A stretch of 64,000 nt of DNA from the NCBI GenBank assembly GCA_944472155.2, contig OX235272.1, positions 104,600,020 to 104,664,019 on the forward strand, read 5' to 3'. A program made the position numbers and the translations under genes. The notes under the pieces were generated by a model that saw only the letters and a list, made by a program, of their open reading frames with translations, searched no databases and was not told where the DNA came from. How positions within the stretch are numbered: the first letter of the stretch is position 1; the number at the start of each line of letters is the position of its first letter. Below, piece by piece: positions 10,531-21,164 of the stretch. This DNA comes from Trichobilharzia szidati (taxonomy: Eukaryota; Platyhelminthes; Trematoda; Strigeidida; Schistosomatidae).

Positions 10531-10692
10531 GAAAAGGGGCAGAAGTTGACATGACTTAATAAGTGTGAGAAAATGAAATCACTTAATCGTCTTTCCACTA
10601 GTTCCTGTCCATTCTAAACAATCTAATTGATTAGTCATTTTCCCACACTAATTACATCATGCCAACTTCCACCCCTTTTCTAATTTCCAAGT
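10522..10692. repeat. Imperfect inverted repeat (hairpin)
   Basis: About 60 bp at 10522-10585 (AAAAGGGGCAGAAGTTGACA; AGTGTGAGAAAATGA) is repeated in inverse at 10632-10692 (TCATTTTCCCACACT; TGCCAACTTCCACCCCTTTT) around a roughly 46-bp loop. It abuts the 5' end of RTE copy R2. Confidence 0.6.
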
Positions 10693-11204
10693 AGTCACCC
10701 CTTCTAGATTACACCTCACATTATATAATACAGTTTCGAGGACAAATCTTACCAGTATCTGATTAATTGTCTTATGAATTCTTTGTTAAATATAATTACG
10801 ATTAATGTACAGCAGCTTATGAAAATGAATCGTCGAGCGGAAAAAATTTTCTTCGCTGTTTAAATCTTTTCTTTATGACGCAGTCTGGGGATATTTCGTA
10901 CACTGAACTTAAACAACCAGTTCAAGACTAAATTTTGCAAATCCTGAAAAGTTAAAATTTCGATTTCCATCATGCAAGGAGATGTTTAGTAGAAATGTTA
11001 CCTAACAATGTGTGAAATTTGACCATATATGATTTAACCTTGCAAAACAGAATTGATTTAGAATGAGAAGTGGAACGCAAGGAATAATATCAGGGACAGT
11101 TCAAATTAAGAATAGTAATAGTAACAATCAACGTAATGATGGAAGAGTATACAAAATGAATAAATAAGACGAAAAAATAAGTAGAGCCAAAAATATGAAA
11201 TGGG
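10693..11204. other. AT-rich spacer
   Basis: No gene or known repeat seen. Confidence 0.35.
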
Positions 11205-11935
11205 GATTATCATGCTTTAGCATTGAGGGACTAAGACCATGAAAGTTGGAGGGGTTGAACAAACATTTTCTGTATACAGAGATGCGGCTTCCCTGTTTCA
11301 ATGAACGAAGCTTCAGCAATACAGATGAGTCAGATATGTAGTGATTTGAGCCAATTACTTTTCACCTTGTAGATGACTTTGAAGACTGATAATAATAATT
11401 ATTGACCAGATGTTCAATGAAGATGCTTCTTATAGCTCCACTTCCACCTCTTCGTAACTCTGCAGGATGGTGTTCTTACACCCTCTTGGACAAAACGCCA
11501 GTGGAACGATCGATATACCTAGCTCCACACAAGCAGGTGAATTGATAAATGCACATACAGTTTTTCAGCTGTGGGATCTTCTCCTTCATGTTACTGAACA
11601 GGAAAACACTATTCACAATGATGCATCAAGTAATGTCCTTTTGGGGATATGTGAGATCCATCTTTTAATGATTTGAAGGGGTAAGTCAATTTTGAATTCC
11701 AGGCTCGTGTACAGTATTTTGTCGGTTATGAATGTTAAGTCAAGTTCCATGGGGTTTGACCGTATATTCTTGTCTAAAAAACGTGGCGGAAATCCATTTT
11801 CTATTAGGATTTTTCTTAGAAGATTTAACTCAACCTCCACAGTATCAGGACCACATATCCGCCGAATGCGACTGGCAGGCGACTGGATCAGGTTTCGTTT
11901 CTGACTAAAGAGTTCCCAACTGTAGGAATTCGTCA
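11205..11935 (-). mobile_element. PLE fragment (thumb plus GIY-YIG)
   Basis: Minus strand: LIQSPASRIRRICGPDTVEV, ELNLLRKILIENGFPPRFLD (about 11840-11780), KILYTSLEFKIDLPLQ, then the endonuclease as NCMCIYQFTCLCGARYIDRST (about 11560-11500) and HHPAELRRGGSGAIRS. The C-terminal segment (SLKQGSRISVYRKCLFNP) runs to 11205 and is out of frame. C-x-C before Y-I is the CCHH-linked GIY-YIG form seen in PLEs. Stops and a microsatellite (11389) break it. Confidence 0.85.
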
Positions 11936-11944
11936 GCTGACCAT

Positions 11945-12425
11945 TCCGTTTTGTTTATTCAGTTTGTATACGCCTCATTTATTGCATCAATTGTTACTAT
12001 TGCAATTCTCACTCTGAATTGTCACCGGTATTATCTCACTTGTCTTAACTGTCATTCTAAATCAATTCTGTTTTGCAACGTTAAATTCTCTGTTACCATT
12101 TTTCACACAATGTTATGTAAGGCTTTTATTTCTATTATATTTGCCTACTAATCCTATAATTATACACCCCTTCCAAGTTCTATACATCCAGTGAATTGTT
12201 CTATATGTGACATTAATTGTTTTGCCATTTGACATTGAACTATGGTTAGTATCACAAACACTTTAACTTTAATTGCATTTCATAGTACTATTGTTATCTT
12301 ATGCATTCACACCTATGATTCAATTCTCCCACCGGGTGTAATTTCTTAAAAACCATAAATATACGGTTGTACAGCTTGATAATGAATTCGTTATTGAAAA
12401 GAGTCTCTTTGCTGACGGAATCACT
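11945..12425 (+). repeat. PLE terminal repeat (inverted on the 5' side of the PLE at 11205)
   Basis: Shares blocks such as GACATTAATTGTTTTGCCA, TTATAATTATACACCC-like and CAATGTTATGTAA with 18395-18795, which follows a plus-strand PLE. It ends in the hammerhead-like segment CAGC, TTGATAA, a TGAATTCG core, GAAA, AAGAGTCTCTT and GCTGA at 12377-12415. Confidence 0.7.
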
Positions 12426-12555
12426 TGTTTTGATGTTTATAGTTTATACATTTTATTCAAGGAACTACTGGATATCCTGTCGAAATTTCGATCGGTATAA
12501 ATACTAACAAATAATTCAATCATATTATTACTGACTTTCTTTTCTTTTCAAGAGT

Positions 12556-12690
12556 CAGTTTGTAGGGATTTGATTAGTCCCAGGATTTCATCATGAGCTG
12601 ATATCAGTTAGAGAACCATTGACTACCAGCAGGGGGTACTGGACAGTTGTTTGGTGCTAGTTTGGCATTCGTCGGCAGTATGCACCCCGT
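12556..12690 (-). mobile_element. SINE family B, 3' fragment
   Basis: Minus-strand 3' end of family B: TAGTTTGGCATTCGTCGGCAG marks a decayed hammerhead, with GGATTTCATCATGAGCTGAT and TTTGTAGGGATTTGATTAGT as the tail. Truncated at the head. Confidence 0.75.
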
Positions 12691-12761
12691 GGGGTTCAAT
12701 ATATATGTGTATATGACTCTGCCTCATCTATTTCATTATAAAGTATTTACTTCAGTGTTAC

Positions 12762-13030
12762 TGTAATGACAGAAGACAAGGGCCAGGCAACAGATTGTTT
12801 ATTGAGAAAATCAACAGATATTCATAGATCTTTATGTACATCATTATAAACATTGTTGGCAGAGAAGCAACGTCATCTGATTGTTTGTTTTCTTGCTCTA
12901 GGTTATTCTGCCATCTCTTTGTGGCCGTTTCTTAGAAAGTCAGACCATATATCTGCGAATCGTATTTGCGTACGCCAAGTCTGCTGTGATTGGTAGTTGA
13001 ATTCCTCAAGGTTAAACTTTGTTCTTGTTT
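12762..13030 (-). repeat. Solo-LTR-like repeat, copy 2
   Basis: Matches copy 1 in inverse: TGTAATGACAGAAGACAAGG at the start, TTTATTGAGAAAATCAACAG, CATATATCTGCGAATCG, CTGCTGTGATTGGTAGTTGA near the end. Termini are degraded (ends CTTTGTTC). Confidence 0.5.
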
Positions 13031-14104
13031 TTTCCCATGACATCGATTCGGGACGTAAACATTGACATAAATTATTGTCTACAATTTTGGCTAGCAGACA
13101 GCTCTCACCACATTATTAACTCCTCTTTAACTCATACTATCTTTGTTTGGAGGCAAGGATGATAAAACACGCAGAGTTGCCGAGCATTTTCAGACTAGAG
13201 AGTCTAAATTGCACAGATATTGTAAATTCTACCTTTGATAGTCACATTTATATCCCAGTGATACCAGAGGTAACATAGATGGGTGTTAACCACAGTTAGT
13301 TTTCAACTGTTAACAAAGTAAACATACTATTTCTAGTTTTGAACTTTTTCCTCTAGCAGTTTTTTCAATAATACTCGTCTAATTACTCTAGAATTTGCAT
13401 GTACAGTAAGAACAACAAGCGTTGAATGGCAATGTTAACGAAATAATTCTTAATTCATAACATGTGTCTTTTATCTATCTTCTAATTAAATCATAAAGAA
13501 TAGAATTTTTCTCAGTTATTCTCTTAAGCAGAGGAGCCTCTTGACAGGAGTACCTTGAAATATCATGTGGCTGATGTTTCAAGTTGATAGCTTTCCCAAT
13601 ATAATTGTGTACTTTCTTTTAACAGAGTAATTAATGCAAAAAATTTAATCTGATATGAAATTCATTCATTCCTGTTTCTTCCCCTTCTTCTTCTAAATTG
13701 TTAAACAAATCACAGCCTTTAAGCCTTAAGAAAAAATGGTAATATATAAATACATCTTCTTATCAAAGAAATCAATCCACAAGTGGTAATGTGATGTATT
13801 GCGTTTATTAATAAAGCAAGTGTAGGAATTCTAAGTGTAGGAAGTTGAAGCTGTTTTGAATTTTTAATGATAATAACAATTATAATAATATACTATGATT
13901 AGTCTATGAAAGATTTTTATTAAGTGATAGAACTTTGATTATCTTTCGTCATATGACAGCTGGGTTTCGAGAATTTATAGGGGGGGGGAGAACATTAGTT
14001 CCTCAGAATTCATTTAAACTATCTATCTATTGGTGTGTTTCAGTAACATTTCTTAGACTGAGGAATTTGGCAAATATGAAAAAAGGCAATTACAAATATA
14101 ATTT
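13031..14104. other. AT-rich stretch, no gene recognised
   Basis: Only low-complexity features: TTAATAA runs, an (ATA)n patch near 13880 and a nine-G run at 13981. No repeat family matched within the window. Confidence 0.4.
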
Positions 14105-14106
14105 AT

Positions 14107-14337
14107 GGTTACAGGATTTCATCATGAGCTGATATCCATTAGAGAACCATTGGAAAATCAGATGGGAGTACTGGACAATCAGCTGTTTCGTCGGCCTAGT
14201 ATTGGACTGACTCTTCAGAAGTACGCACCCGCTAATAAGGTTTGAGTCCACGACCTCCTGGTTAAAAGGCGAGCAAGCTCGTAGACAATTAAGTCGCTGG
14301 AACCCGAACCAGTGGCCAGCCAGTCCATGAATTCCAA
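14107..14337 (-). mobile_element. SINE family B, copy B3 (intact-core hammerhead)
   Basis: Minus strand: AATTCATGGACTGGCTGGCC, A-box region AGCGACTTAATTG, B box GGACTCAAACC (degenerate), ribozyme at 14168-14224, then the 3' end TTTTCCAATGGTTCTCTAAT and TCATGATGAAATCCTG. Its 5' side joins directly to SINE A3 at 14338. Confidence 0.85.
14168..14224 (-). ncRNA. Hammerhead ribozyme, full consensus core (family B)
   Basis: Minus strand: stem I GTACTT (14224-14219); core CTGAAGA (14218-14212; position 7 tolerates any base); stem II GTCAGTCC with GGCCGAC (one A-C mismatch, one wobble); GAAA (14189-14186); stem III ACAGCTGATTGT (ACA/TGT); C17 at 14174; then CAGTAC, which pairs with GTACTT over five bases. 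All invariant residues are present. Activity is inferred. Confidence 0.8.
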
Positions 14338-14711
14338 CTTGCCGATTGCCTCCAACCACCTAATATCATCACAAAACTATGTACACCGTGATGGCGAGCT
14401 ACCTAGAATGGTGGCCACATTACAACCTGACTGATAGAATTCAGTCTGCACCAAAGATAGGACTAGACGCATCACACTAGTTACTAGTGTCAAATCAAAA
14501 CACCCACTACAGTCCTACAGGAGGTCAATCGCGAGCCCGAATAGCTCAGTGGTAACGTCTCTGACTGCAGCACTGGGTGACGCGGGTTCGAATCTCAGAA
14601 GGGACATGAGTTCCTTCAAGGTTGCAGATACGCCTCGCTGACGAGTGCCAACTAGCACGAAACCTAGGTCCAAGGCTTCCTGCCGATAGCCTCCAACCAC
14701 CTAATATCATT
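14338..14711 (+). mobile_element. SINE family A, copy A3 (permuted/tandem unit)
   Basis: Starts with the end of a preceding unit (GCCGATTGCCTCCAACCACC at 14341), then the full body, A box TAGCTCAGTGG (14543), B box GGTTCGAATCT (14585), hammerhead (14632-14676) and the same end again (GCCGATAGCCTCCAACCACC at 14682). The repeat period is 341 nt. The head has the best-preserved pol III boxes in the window. Confidence 0.9.
14632..14676 (+). ncRNA. Hammerhead ribozyme, full consensus core (family A)
   Basis: Stem I GCCTCG (14632-14637) with CAAGGC (14671-14676), one C-A mismatch; CTGACGA (14638-14644); stem II GTGC (14645-14648), loop CAACTA, GCAC (14655-14658); GAAA (14659-14662); stem III ACCTAGGT; C17 at 14670. 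All invariant bases are present. Predicted cut after 14670. Confidence 0.88.
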
Positions 14712-15225
14712 CCAACTTCTACCGCCAATTCACCCATGATGCGGCGCGACTGGCACTAGTTAATGTTGTCAGTAGCGAGTATTTATCATCACACCCAATT
14801 AGCTGTACCCCACCGGTCACGATTTCTCACTAGAAAACAGATAGATACCTGCCCGAATAGAGCCAGTCCATTGTGTTCATCAGAGCCGATCGGATATGAG
14901 GACAAATGCTCGCGCCACCGATTACATAGACTAGTATCAATCGTGCTATATTGTGAAATGAAATAAGTTAGAATTCATGGTCTTGACATTGGGTCGGGTC
15001 CCAGTGGCTTAATGGTCTACAAGCTCGCTAGCCTTGTAGCCGAAAAGTCATGGATTCGACCCCCTGTGGTAGGTGCGTAGTTCTGAATAACCAGTCCAAA
15101 ACTAGGCTGACAAAACAGCTGTCTGGCAGTTCTCCTTGTTGGATTTCCAATGGTTCTCTAGCCGATGTCAGCCCATGACAAAATCCTGGAACCAGTCAAA
15201 TCAAACCCCTGCAAACCAACATTTA
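14712..15225 (+). mobile_element. SINE family B, copy B4 (inverted 5' part, then plus copy)
   Basis: 14712-14905 is the 5' half of family B in minus orientation (CCACCGGTCACGATTTCTCA). 14958-15225 is a plus copy with A box TGGCTTAATGG, B box GATTCGACCCC and a decayed hammerhead (CTGAATA, stem CAGTCC/GGCTG, AAAA in place of GAAA), ending AACCAACATTTAAATATT. Confidence 0.8.
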
Positions 15226-15235
15226 AATATTTAAG

Positions 15236-15478
15236 TGTTGGTTTGTAGGGATTTGATTGGTTACAGGATTTTCATCATGAGCTGACATCAGTTAGAGAAC
15301 CATTGGAAAACCTGGAAGTACTGGACAGCTGTTTCATCCTAGTTTGGGACTCTTCATCAGTACGCACCCACCGGGATTTGAACCCAGGACCTTCTGGTTA
15401 CAAGGCGAGCTCGTAGACCATTGAGCTACTGGGACCCGATCCAATGGCCCATGAATTCTAACTTCTGCCAATTCAATT
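15236..15478 (-). mobile_element. SINE family B, copy B5 (C3A subfamily)
   Basis: Minus strand: A box TAGCTCAATGG, B box GGTTCAAATCC, hammerhead relic GTACTG-ATGAAGA-GTCC...GGAT-GAAA-CAGCTGTC-CAGTAC (15364-15321). Stem I is perfect, but C3 is A. Tail-to-tail with B4. Confidence 0.85.
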
Positions 15479-15849
15479 CTGCCAATATTTTTTCTAATTC
15501 CGTATTTTCGCTTACAATAAAACGTATCGATAACAACAACAACAACAAAATAACTGCTTTAGAGAATTTATTTTCTTCATTTCTTGTCACTGAAATCATC
15601 CATTCAGTCTGTGAGAAATTCTAGTTGTCTCCAGAACAAAAAGGGTGACTTAACCTATAGAAGATTCGTTCCTTTTGTGTGAACTGAAAGGTCACCTAAA
15701 CTACATTTTCACAGAAAGATGATTAGCCCACAAATAGGAGTATTCATTTTGTTTCCAGTCCCTGTTATAATGAAAAGACCACACAAAAAATATAATATAT
15801 GTCTAAGATTAGTTTAAATCAACTGAATTATGGCTTTAATGTCTTTTAT

Positions 15850-16262
15850 AATTATTATTATTGTTTCCTTTAATTCCTAGAGGAACATAGGGCTTCAGCC
15901 ATGCGTCTCCATTGCATTCGGTTCTCTGCTAGAGTTTTCACCTGGCTCCAAGTCTGCTCACAAGTTTTCATCTCTTCTTCACATCACCTCCTCCTTGTCA
16001 CTCTCGCACTGGCGACCAACTCACCGCTTCCCTTTCGGGTTCCACTCGAGCAATGGCTTGTCTAGTGATGTCACTTGATGGTTTCCTCAGAGTATGGCCA
16101 ATCCATCTCTATGTCTTCCTGCCCATTTGTTTCACAATCGGTTCCTGCTTGGTTCGCTCATTGCCAGAAATCTCTGTTGCTGATCTTTTCTGACCGGCCA
16201 TCTGATCTTGAGTAGTATTGAGCGACGACAACTGTTAATGAAGGTCTGTAGTTTGTTTGAAC
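15850..16262 (-). mobile_element. RTE-type LINE, copy R3 (3' end only)
   Basis: Minus strand C-terminal tail (DIDWPYSEETIK-like, KWTRSVIEWNPK-like, KLLQRTECNGDAWLKPYVPL in shifted frames) and the 3' end GAGGAACATAGGGCTTCAGCC in inverse next to an (AAT)n tail at 15850. Truncated at the position equivalent to the TLINSC... segment. Confidence 0.8.
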
Positions 16263-16689
16263 CGTGGAACCAGGTTTAAAGTAGATCACTCTTCCCCTAA
16301 CGGCAGCCGATTTGATACGGCTGGACTGATTTAGTTATCCTCATAGCCTGTAGGTCCTGAGTGAACACTGGTTGAAAGTCCCAGACTAGGTTGAGACAGC
16401 TACCCAGTACTTTTTTGTTTTTAATGATTTTCTGATTGGTGTGAGTGCGTGATCAAACCTGAAACCAGTTGAATCCCTACAACTTTTCGCCTAAAGATTA
16501 TTTTACACCTGAAATGTTGTAATGATACAGATGGAGTCAAGCAACTCATATTATGATAATGGAAACAGACACTGAGAAAATGATAAAACGAAATAAAATG
16601 TACTGAAAATGTATCATTTTCAATGTAGGTGAATACTGAATAACCTTCGTCTCTAAGGTGGATATTTCATTTGCCAAACTGCAAAGATG

Positions 16690-17212
16690 GGTTTATTTGA
16701 CCTCTGTTAAGCATACACCGATGTCAGGTCATGATGGAATCCTCCATGCAATCAAACAAAAAATCCCTACAAAATCAATACTTGAAAATTAATTCGATGC
16801 TCACTAGCGATCAGTCCTATTCAGGTAGGTAGTTACCTGGGGTTCTAGTGGAAAGCCGTGACCAGTAGGAAGCAGCAGGTTGAAGGTGAGGCAGTAACTC
16901 AATGAAGAAGATACTGCGAAGTGGTTACACTATGTCACAAATTGGCAGAAGTTAGAATTCATGGACCGGCTGGCCATTGGATTGGGTCCTAGTAGTTTAA
17001 TGGTCACCGAGCTCGCTAGACTTGTAAGCAGAAGGTGCTGGGTTCGAACTGGCTGTGCGTGGTGCGTACCGCTGAAGATTACTAAACTAGGCTTACGAAA
17101 CAGATATCTGGTAGTACTCCCAACTAGTTTTACAATGATTCTCTAACTGATGTTAGCTCATGATGAAATCCTCCAACCAATCAAACAAAATCCCTACAAA
17201 TCCAGTACTTGA
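16690..17212 (+). mobile_element. SINE family B, copy B6 plus upstream 3' fragment
   Basis: 16690-16786 is a 3' fragment (TGATGGAATCCTCCATGCAATC) directly followed by a near-full copy, i.e. a tandem order of 3' end then 5' end. The copy has GTCCTAGTAGTTTAATGGTC, B box GGTTCGAACTG, a decayed hammerhead (GCTGAAGATTACTAAACTAG; CGAAACAGA) and tail TCATGATGAAATCCTCC. Confidence 0.8.
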
Positions 17213-17562
17213 AAAAGAAAGAATCTTAACTTCCCTTAAGTCACCAGTATTTCTGTCCATGTCATTTTGTATGATAATATTTGCACTCATTCATCTATTG
17301 GTCTAGAGTTTGAGTATAAAGATCACTTTTTTTTAAATCCATAAAATTCATAAAATAATTATCTTGCTGAAGATTAGCGCAAAATTTTACCTGAAGAATG
17401 AGGTCTGAATACTCATCCAGAAAATTTTAAATTTGAAGAAGAGTCAGTAATTTTCCAAAAAAAATTATTTGACCGCAAACAAATTTATTTTCCTGAAAAA
17501 ATATTGAGTAGCAATTAGTCATTAGAGAAACATTCACCATAGAAAATGAATCTGAACTAATC
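17213..17562. other. AT-rich spacer
   Basis: No gene or repeat recognised; A/T homopolymers only. Confidence 0.35.
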
Positions 17563-18340
17563 ATTCCCTTTCTTGTGTGTGCTTAGTAGACGCAACGATG
17601 GATCTCTCAAAAGATCCATCCACCAGAAATGTACATTGAATGGGCAACTAGCTAATTGTTATAGTTGGGTGCCTATCTCAATGAAAAGAAACCTAATTCA
17701 TTCGCTCTGTTTTAGGCTAAGAAACATTTGTAGTTCCGATTGTGTAGACTCAAAACTTGCCTTCCTGAAAGCCAATCTAGCAGAAAACGGTTACCCGAAC
17801 GATTTATTGCCAGAAGCACGAAAGACAGGCAGTTGGGACTGGTCGCCGACTGAGTTCCAAAGAAAACCATATTAATTAGTTTGCAATCTCAAAGGTGAAC
17901 AAGCTAAAGATACGCTCATAAATGGTCTCTCTAAATCAGTCAGTAAAACGTTCTTTGCCGCAAAATTACAAATGACTTTTACCAGCCGTAAGTTGTTCTG
18001 CATCTCTGTCAAAGATAAGCTTCCCCGTCTGGTCGCCTCCTTGTGCATCTATCAGAACGCTTGCTCTTACGAAAAAGCCAGAGAATGCCTTTCCATACAA
18101 ACACGAGAAAAAATTCCAGCACGGTTTTACAAGGGAGAAAGGAAGGGTGTAAGAAGCTCTATTCTAGGACACTTGATCGACTCCTGTAATTCTACTAATT
18201 GTGACCATGATTTTAAGATCATTTACTGAATCCATGCTAACTTCCCGCGTTTTCTTCGTTACAGACTTCTGAAGACAGCTGAGGCCTTGATCACTCATGA
18301 ATTTTAGGTAGCTATTTTTGTGTACAAAAGAAGTATGTAC
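17563..18340 (+). mobile_element. PLE fragment (thumb to C-terminus)
   Basis: Plus strand: RRNDGSLKRSIHQKCTLNGQ, YSWVPISMKRNLIHSLCFRLR, NICSSDCV, ENGYPNDLLPE, KRKPY stop, NLKGEQAKDTLINGLSKSVS, then the GIY-YIG region (KLPRLVASLCIYQNACSYEK) and a C-terminus with RSSILGHLIDS (17970-18229). The GIY-YIG Y-x(n)-Y-I is mutated to EKARECL. Three open segments separated by stops, hence dead. Confidence 0.85.
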
Positions 18341-18394
18341 AATCCGAACTTCTGCCTTGGACGTAGAGGGAAAGATAATTATTTATTTATTTTA

Positions 18395-18798
18395 TTTATT
18401 TAGGTAATCTATACACCTTTCTCTCACTACCACGATATTCCTTATTACTACTATTACTATTCTCACTTCGAATTGTTTCCACTTGTCAACCTAAATCCAA
18501 AAATTTACTTAAAATGTTGAATTCTATCTTATCAAATTTCACACCATGTTATGTAACGTTAGCCTACTAACCTTATAATTATACAACCCTTTCTAAAATC
18601 TATACATCTTATGAATTATTGCATGTGTGACATTAATTGTTTTGCCACTTGACATTAAACTATGATTATGATCACAAACATTTAAATCGCAATTCATAAT
18701 ATTATTATTTAATGAGTCCACACTTTTGACCTAATGCCCTCACCGGATATAGTTTCTCTAAAAAAACCATATACATATGAGTATACAGCTTGATAATA
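18395..18798 (+). repeat. PLE terminal repeat, 3' direct copy (split by an RTE)
   Basis: Matches 11945-12425 in the same orientation to itself and follows the plus-strand PLE at 17563. It breaks off at ACAGCTTGATAATAAT, where RTE copy R4 is inserted, and resumes at 19441 (TTGATAATAAATTC). Confidence 0.75.
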
Positions 18799-19440
18799 AT
18801 AATTATTATTATTGTTTCCTTCAATTCATAGAGGAACATAGGGCTTCAGCCGTGCGTCTCCATTGCGTTCGGTTCTCTGCTAGAGTCTTCACCTGGCTCC
18901 AAGTCTGCCCACACGTTTTCATCTCCTCTTCACATGACATCCTCCAAGTCACCCTTGCACTGACGAACAACTCGCTACTTCCCTTTCGGGTTCCACTTGG
19001 GTGATGGCCTGTTGTGTGATGTCACTTGATGGTTTCCTCAGAGTATGGCTAATCCATCTCCATTTCTTCCTGCCTATTTGTTTCACAATCGGTTCCTTGT
19101 TGGTTCACTCCCAGAGATCTCTGTTGCTGATCTTTTCTGGCCATTTGATCTTGAGTATTAAGCGAAGACAACTGTTAATGAAGGTGTGTAGTTTGTTTGA
19201 GATGCTCTTTATGACGCGCTGGCCAAGTCTCTGATCCGTATAGTAGCACTGACTTCACATTCCATTTGAAAATCCGGATTGAACTTTTCATGCTGAGTTC
19301 TGTTGACCTCCACACAGACTTGAGAGTAGTGAAAGCTTTTCTTGCTTTTCCGATCCTTACTTTGACATCCTCATCACTTCCGTCCGCCTATAGTGGAAAC
19401 GATGCTTCCCAGGTAAGTAAAAAAGGTTGTTTCTTTCACC
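18799..19440 (-). mobile_element. RTE-type LINE, copy R4 (3' end, with target duplication)
   Basis: Minus strand: SDEDVKVRIGKARKAFTTLK-like, FQMECEVSATIRIRDL-like, KEMEMD(W/L)-like tail and the LINE 3' end next to (AAT)n. It is flanked by TTGATAATAA at 18790-18799 and again at 19441-19450, consistent with a short target duplication. The plus-strand sequence at both ends belongs to one PLE terminal repeat. Confidence 0.85.
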
Positions 19441-19611
19441 TTGATAATAAATTCTCTGAATATTGTGTTCTTAAATATTTAGTTGTACATGTTTTCAAAA
19501 CGTAAAACTGAACCTAGGCTATAAGACAGTAAAAGGACAGTCTGACTTATGAAGGGAGTTCATGCTTCCACATTTATCATCAGACACCTGTAAGCAGCAC
19601 TATTATTATTA

Positions 19612-19945
19612 TTGAAGTGTTGATTCGCGGAGATTTGACTGCTTACAAGATTTCATCATGAACTGACATTGGTTAGAGAACAATTGAAAGATCACCTGGG
19701 AGTTACTGGACAGCTGTTTCCTCTGCCTAGTTTGGAACTGACTCTTCATCAGTACGTACCTACAACAGCCGGTTCGAATCCAGGACCTTCTGATTACAAG
19801 GCTAGACAGCTCTTTGACCATTTAACCTCAGGGACTCTATCCAATGGCCAGCCAGCCCATGAATTCCAACTTCTACCAGATCTTGATTCAAGCTTGACGG
19901 GCACCAGCCAGTGTCATCAATCGTGAGTATTTCTCCTCACACCCT
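19612..19945 (-). mobile_element. SINE family B, copy B7
   Basis: Minus strand: B box GGATTCGAACC, hammerhead relic GTACTG-ATGAAGA-GTCAGTTCC...GGCAGAG-GAAA-CAGCTGTC-CAGTAA (C3 to A; stem I last pair lost). The 5' body continues to about 19945 (GGTGTGAGGAGAAATACTC). Confidence 0.82.
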
Positions 19946-20384
19946 CCTTATTATAGCTTTAACCTCCATATTCCTTCATGCGGGTGAACAATGATCTCTA
20001 GTTGAGAATTGCGTAAATCACAGAGAGTTCTGTTTTTTTCCAGAGAAGATATTCATTTATGTGGTTTCGTCATGTGTCCTGTCTTTTCTACTTGAACTTC
20101 ATATATACAGGAAGTGTTTATATCACTATTTTTACCATCTGTCTAGACAATCATCATATGATAAAGTATAACTATTGTCATTTATTTGTCTATTTGATTA
20201 AACTAAAACATTTTTCCTTGTTTTTACATTTTTTTACTCTTCTATAAGTAGGATAGGTACTTATTGAAACTTAAAAAAAAGAGTGTAGACATATTTCAGA
20301 AGAATTCCGATAGTTGATTGAAGTGAACTGTAAAGGTAGAAGATAAGAGACACTTCATAAAGGAATGTTTATTTGAGATTTGAT
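19946..20384. other. AT-rich spacer
   Basis: No gene or repeat family recognised. Confidence 0.35.
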
Positions 20385-20649
20385 ATCTCTCTCTGTATAT
20401 AGCCAAATTATGTACACCTTATCTTCAAATCACCATTTGTGCACAGATCTTCCATGTGTTGTGCCACTTCTTCCCCCCACCCACCCCAGCTTCGTTCGTA
20501 TTGTGTTTCTTTGTCTTCCTTCTAACGCCTTCCATGTCCCTCTTCATTGCTGAATCAGTCGCTTTCTCTGACTGACTTCAAATCTCTTTTCCCTGTTATT
20601 TAATAATATTTTCCCGTCTTTATATACTACTGATAAATCTTATCAGTAG
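20385..20649 (+). repeat. Terminal-hairpin repeat, copy 1
   Basis: Related to 45150-45397: shared TTATCTTCAAATC, GTATTGTGTTTCTTTGT-like, GCTGAATCA and a common 3' end. That end is a 10-bp perfect hairpin CTACTGATAA-ATC-TTATCAGTAG (20627-20649), and similarity stops there in both copies. Family unknown. Confidence 0.6.
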
Positions 20650-21164
20650 CACACGCCACAAACTATTTCCAAAAACAGAAAAGGAGAAAAATACATTTCT
20701 TCTTCTTCTTTGTATTTTATGTGTGTAAACATGCGCTCACATGTCAAGGAGAGAACTGTTTCTAGGAAATACCTCAGAACATTTCTAAAAATATTCATGA
20801 TGAATGGTAAAATTCTTTTCGGAATTATGGCATGTGATTGACATAGTGACAGCTGATGAAATACTTTTATTTCGTTGCATATTTTTATTACTGTTATTCT
20901 CTTTTCATGCAGATAATGGACAAAGACTGACACAATTTCAGTAATAATAATAATAATGTGAAACTAACCTTTCAAATATTTGCACATATTTCAGTTTAGA
21001 TAAACGTTGATGTGACTGAACTTTATCAACCCAACTTAGAAGTGGAATTTAAACATTTAAGCTGATATTAGGCAATTCCATATCAGATTAATTTATCTTA
21101 TTAGATAAAGTTTTGAGCACGATATGTTTCTCATAATCATACCGATGTATCCATGTGGTTTATT
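20650..21164. other. Spacer, nothing recognised
   Basis: A 96-codon minus-strand open frame (20643-20933) with a EEEE stretch has no recognisable motif and AT-rich codon use; I do not call it a gene. An (AAT)n patch lies at 20942. Confidence 0.35.

Noticed and set aside
14543..14596. tRNA gene at perfect A/B boxes
   Set aside because: The sequence does not fold as a full cloverleaf with acceptor stem, and it is followed by a hammerhead; it is a SINE head.
20643..20933. 96-codon minus-strand open frame as a gene
   Set aside because: AT-rich with a simple EEEE run from a TTC repeat; starts inside the terminal-hairpin repeat.
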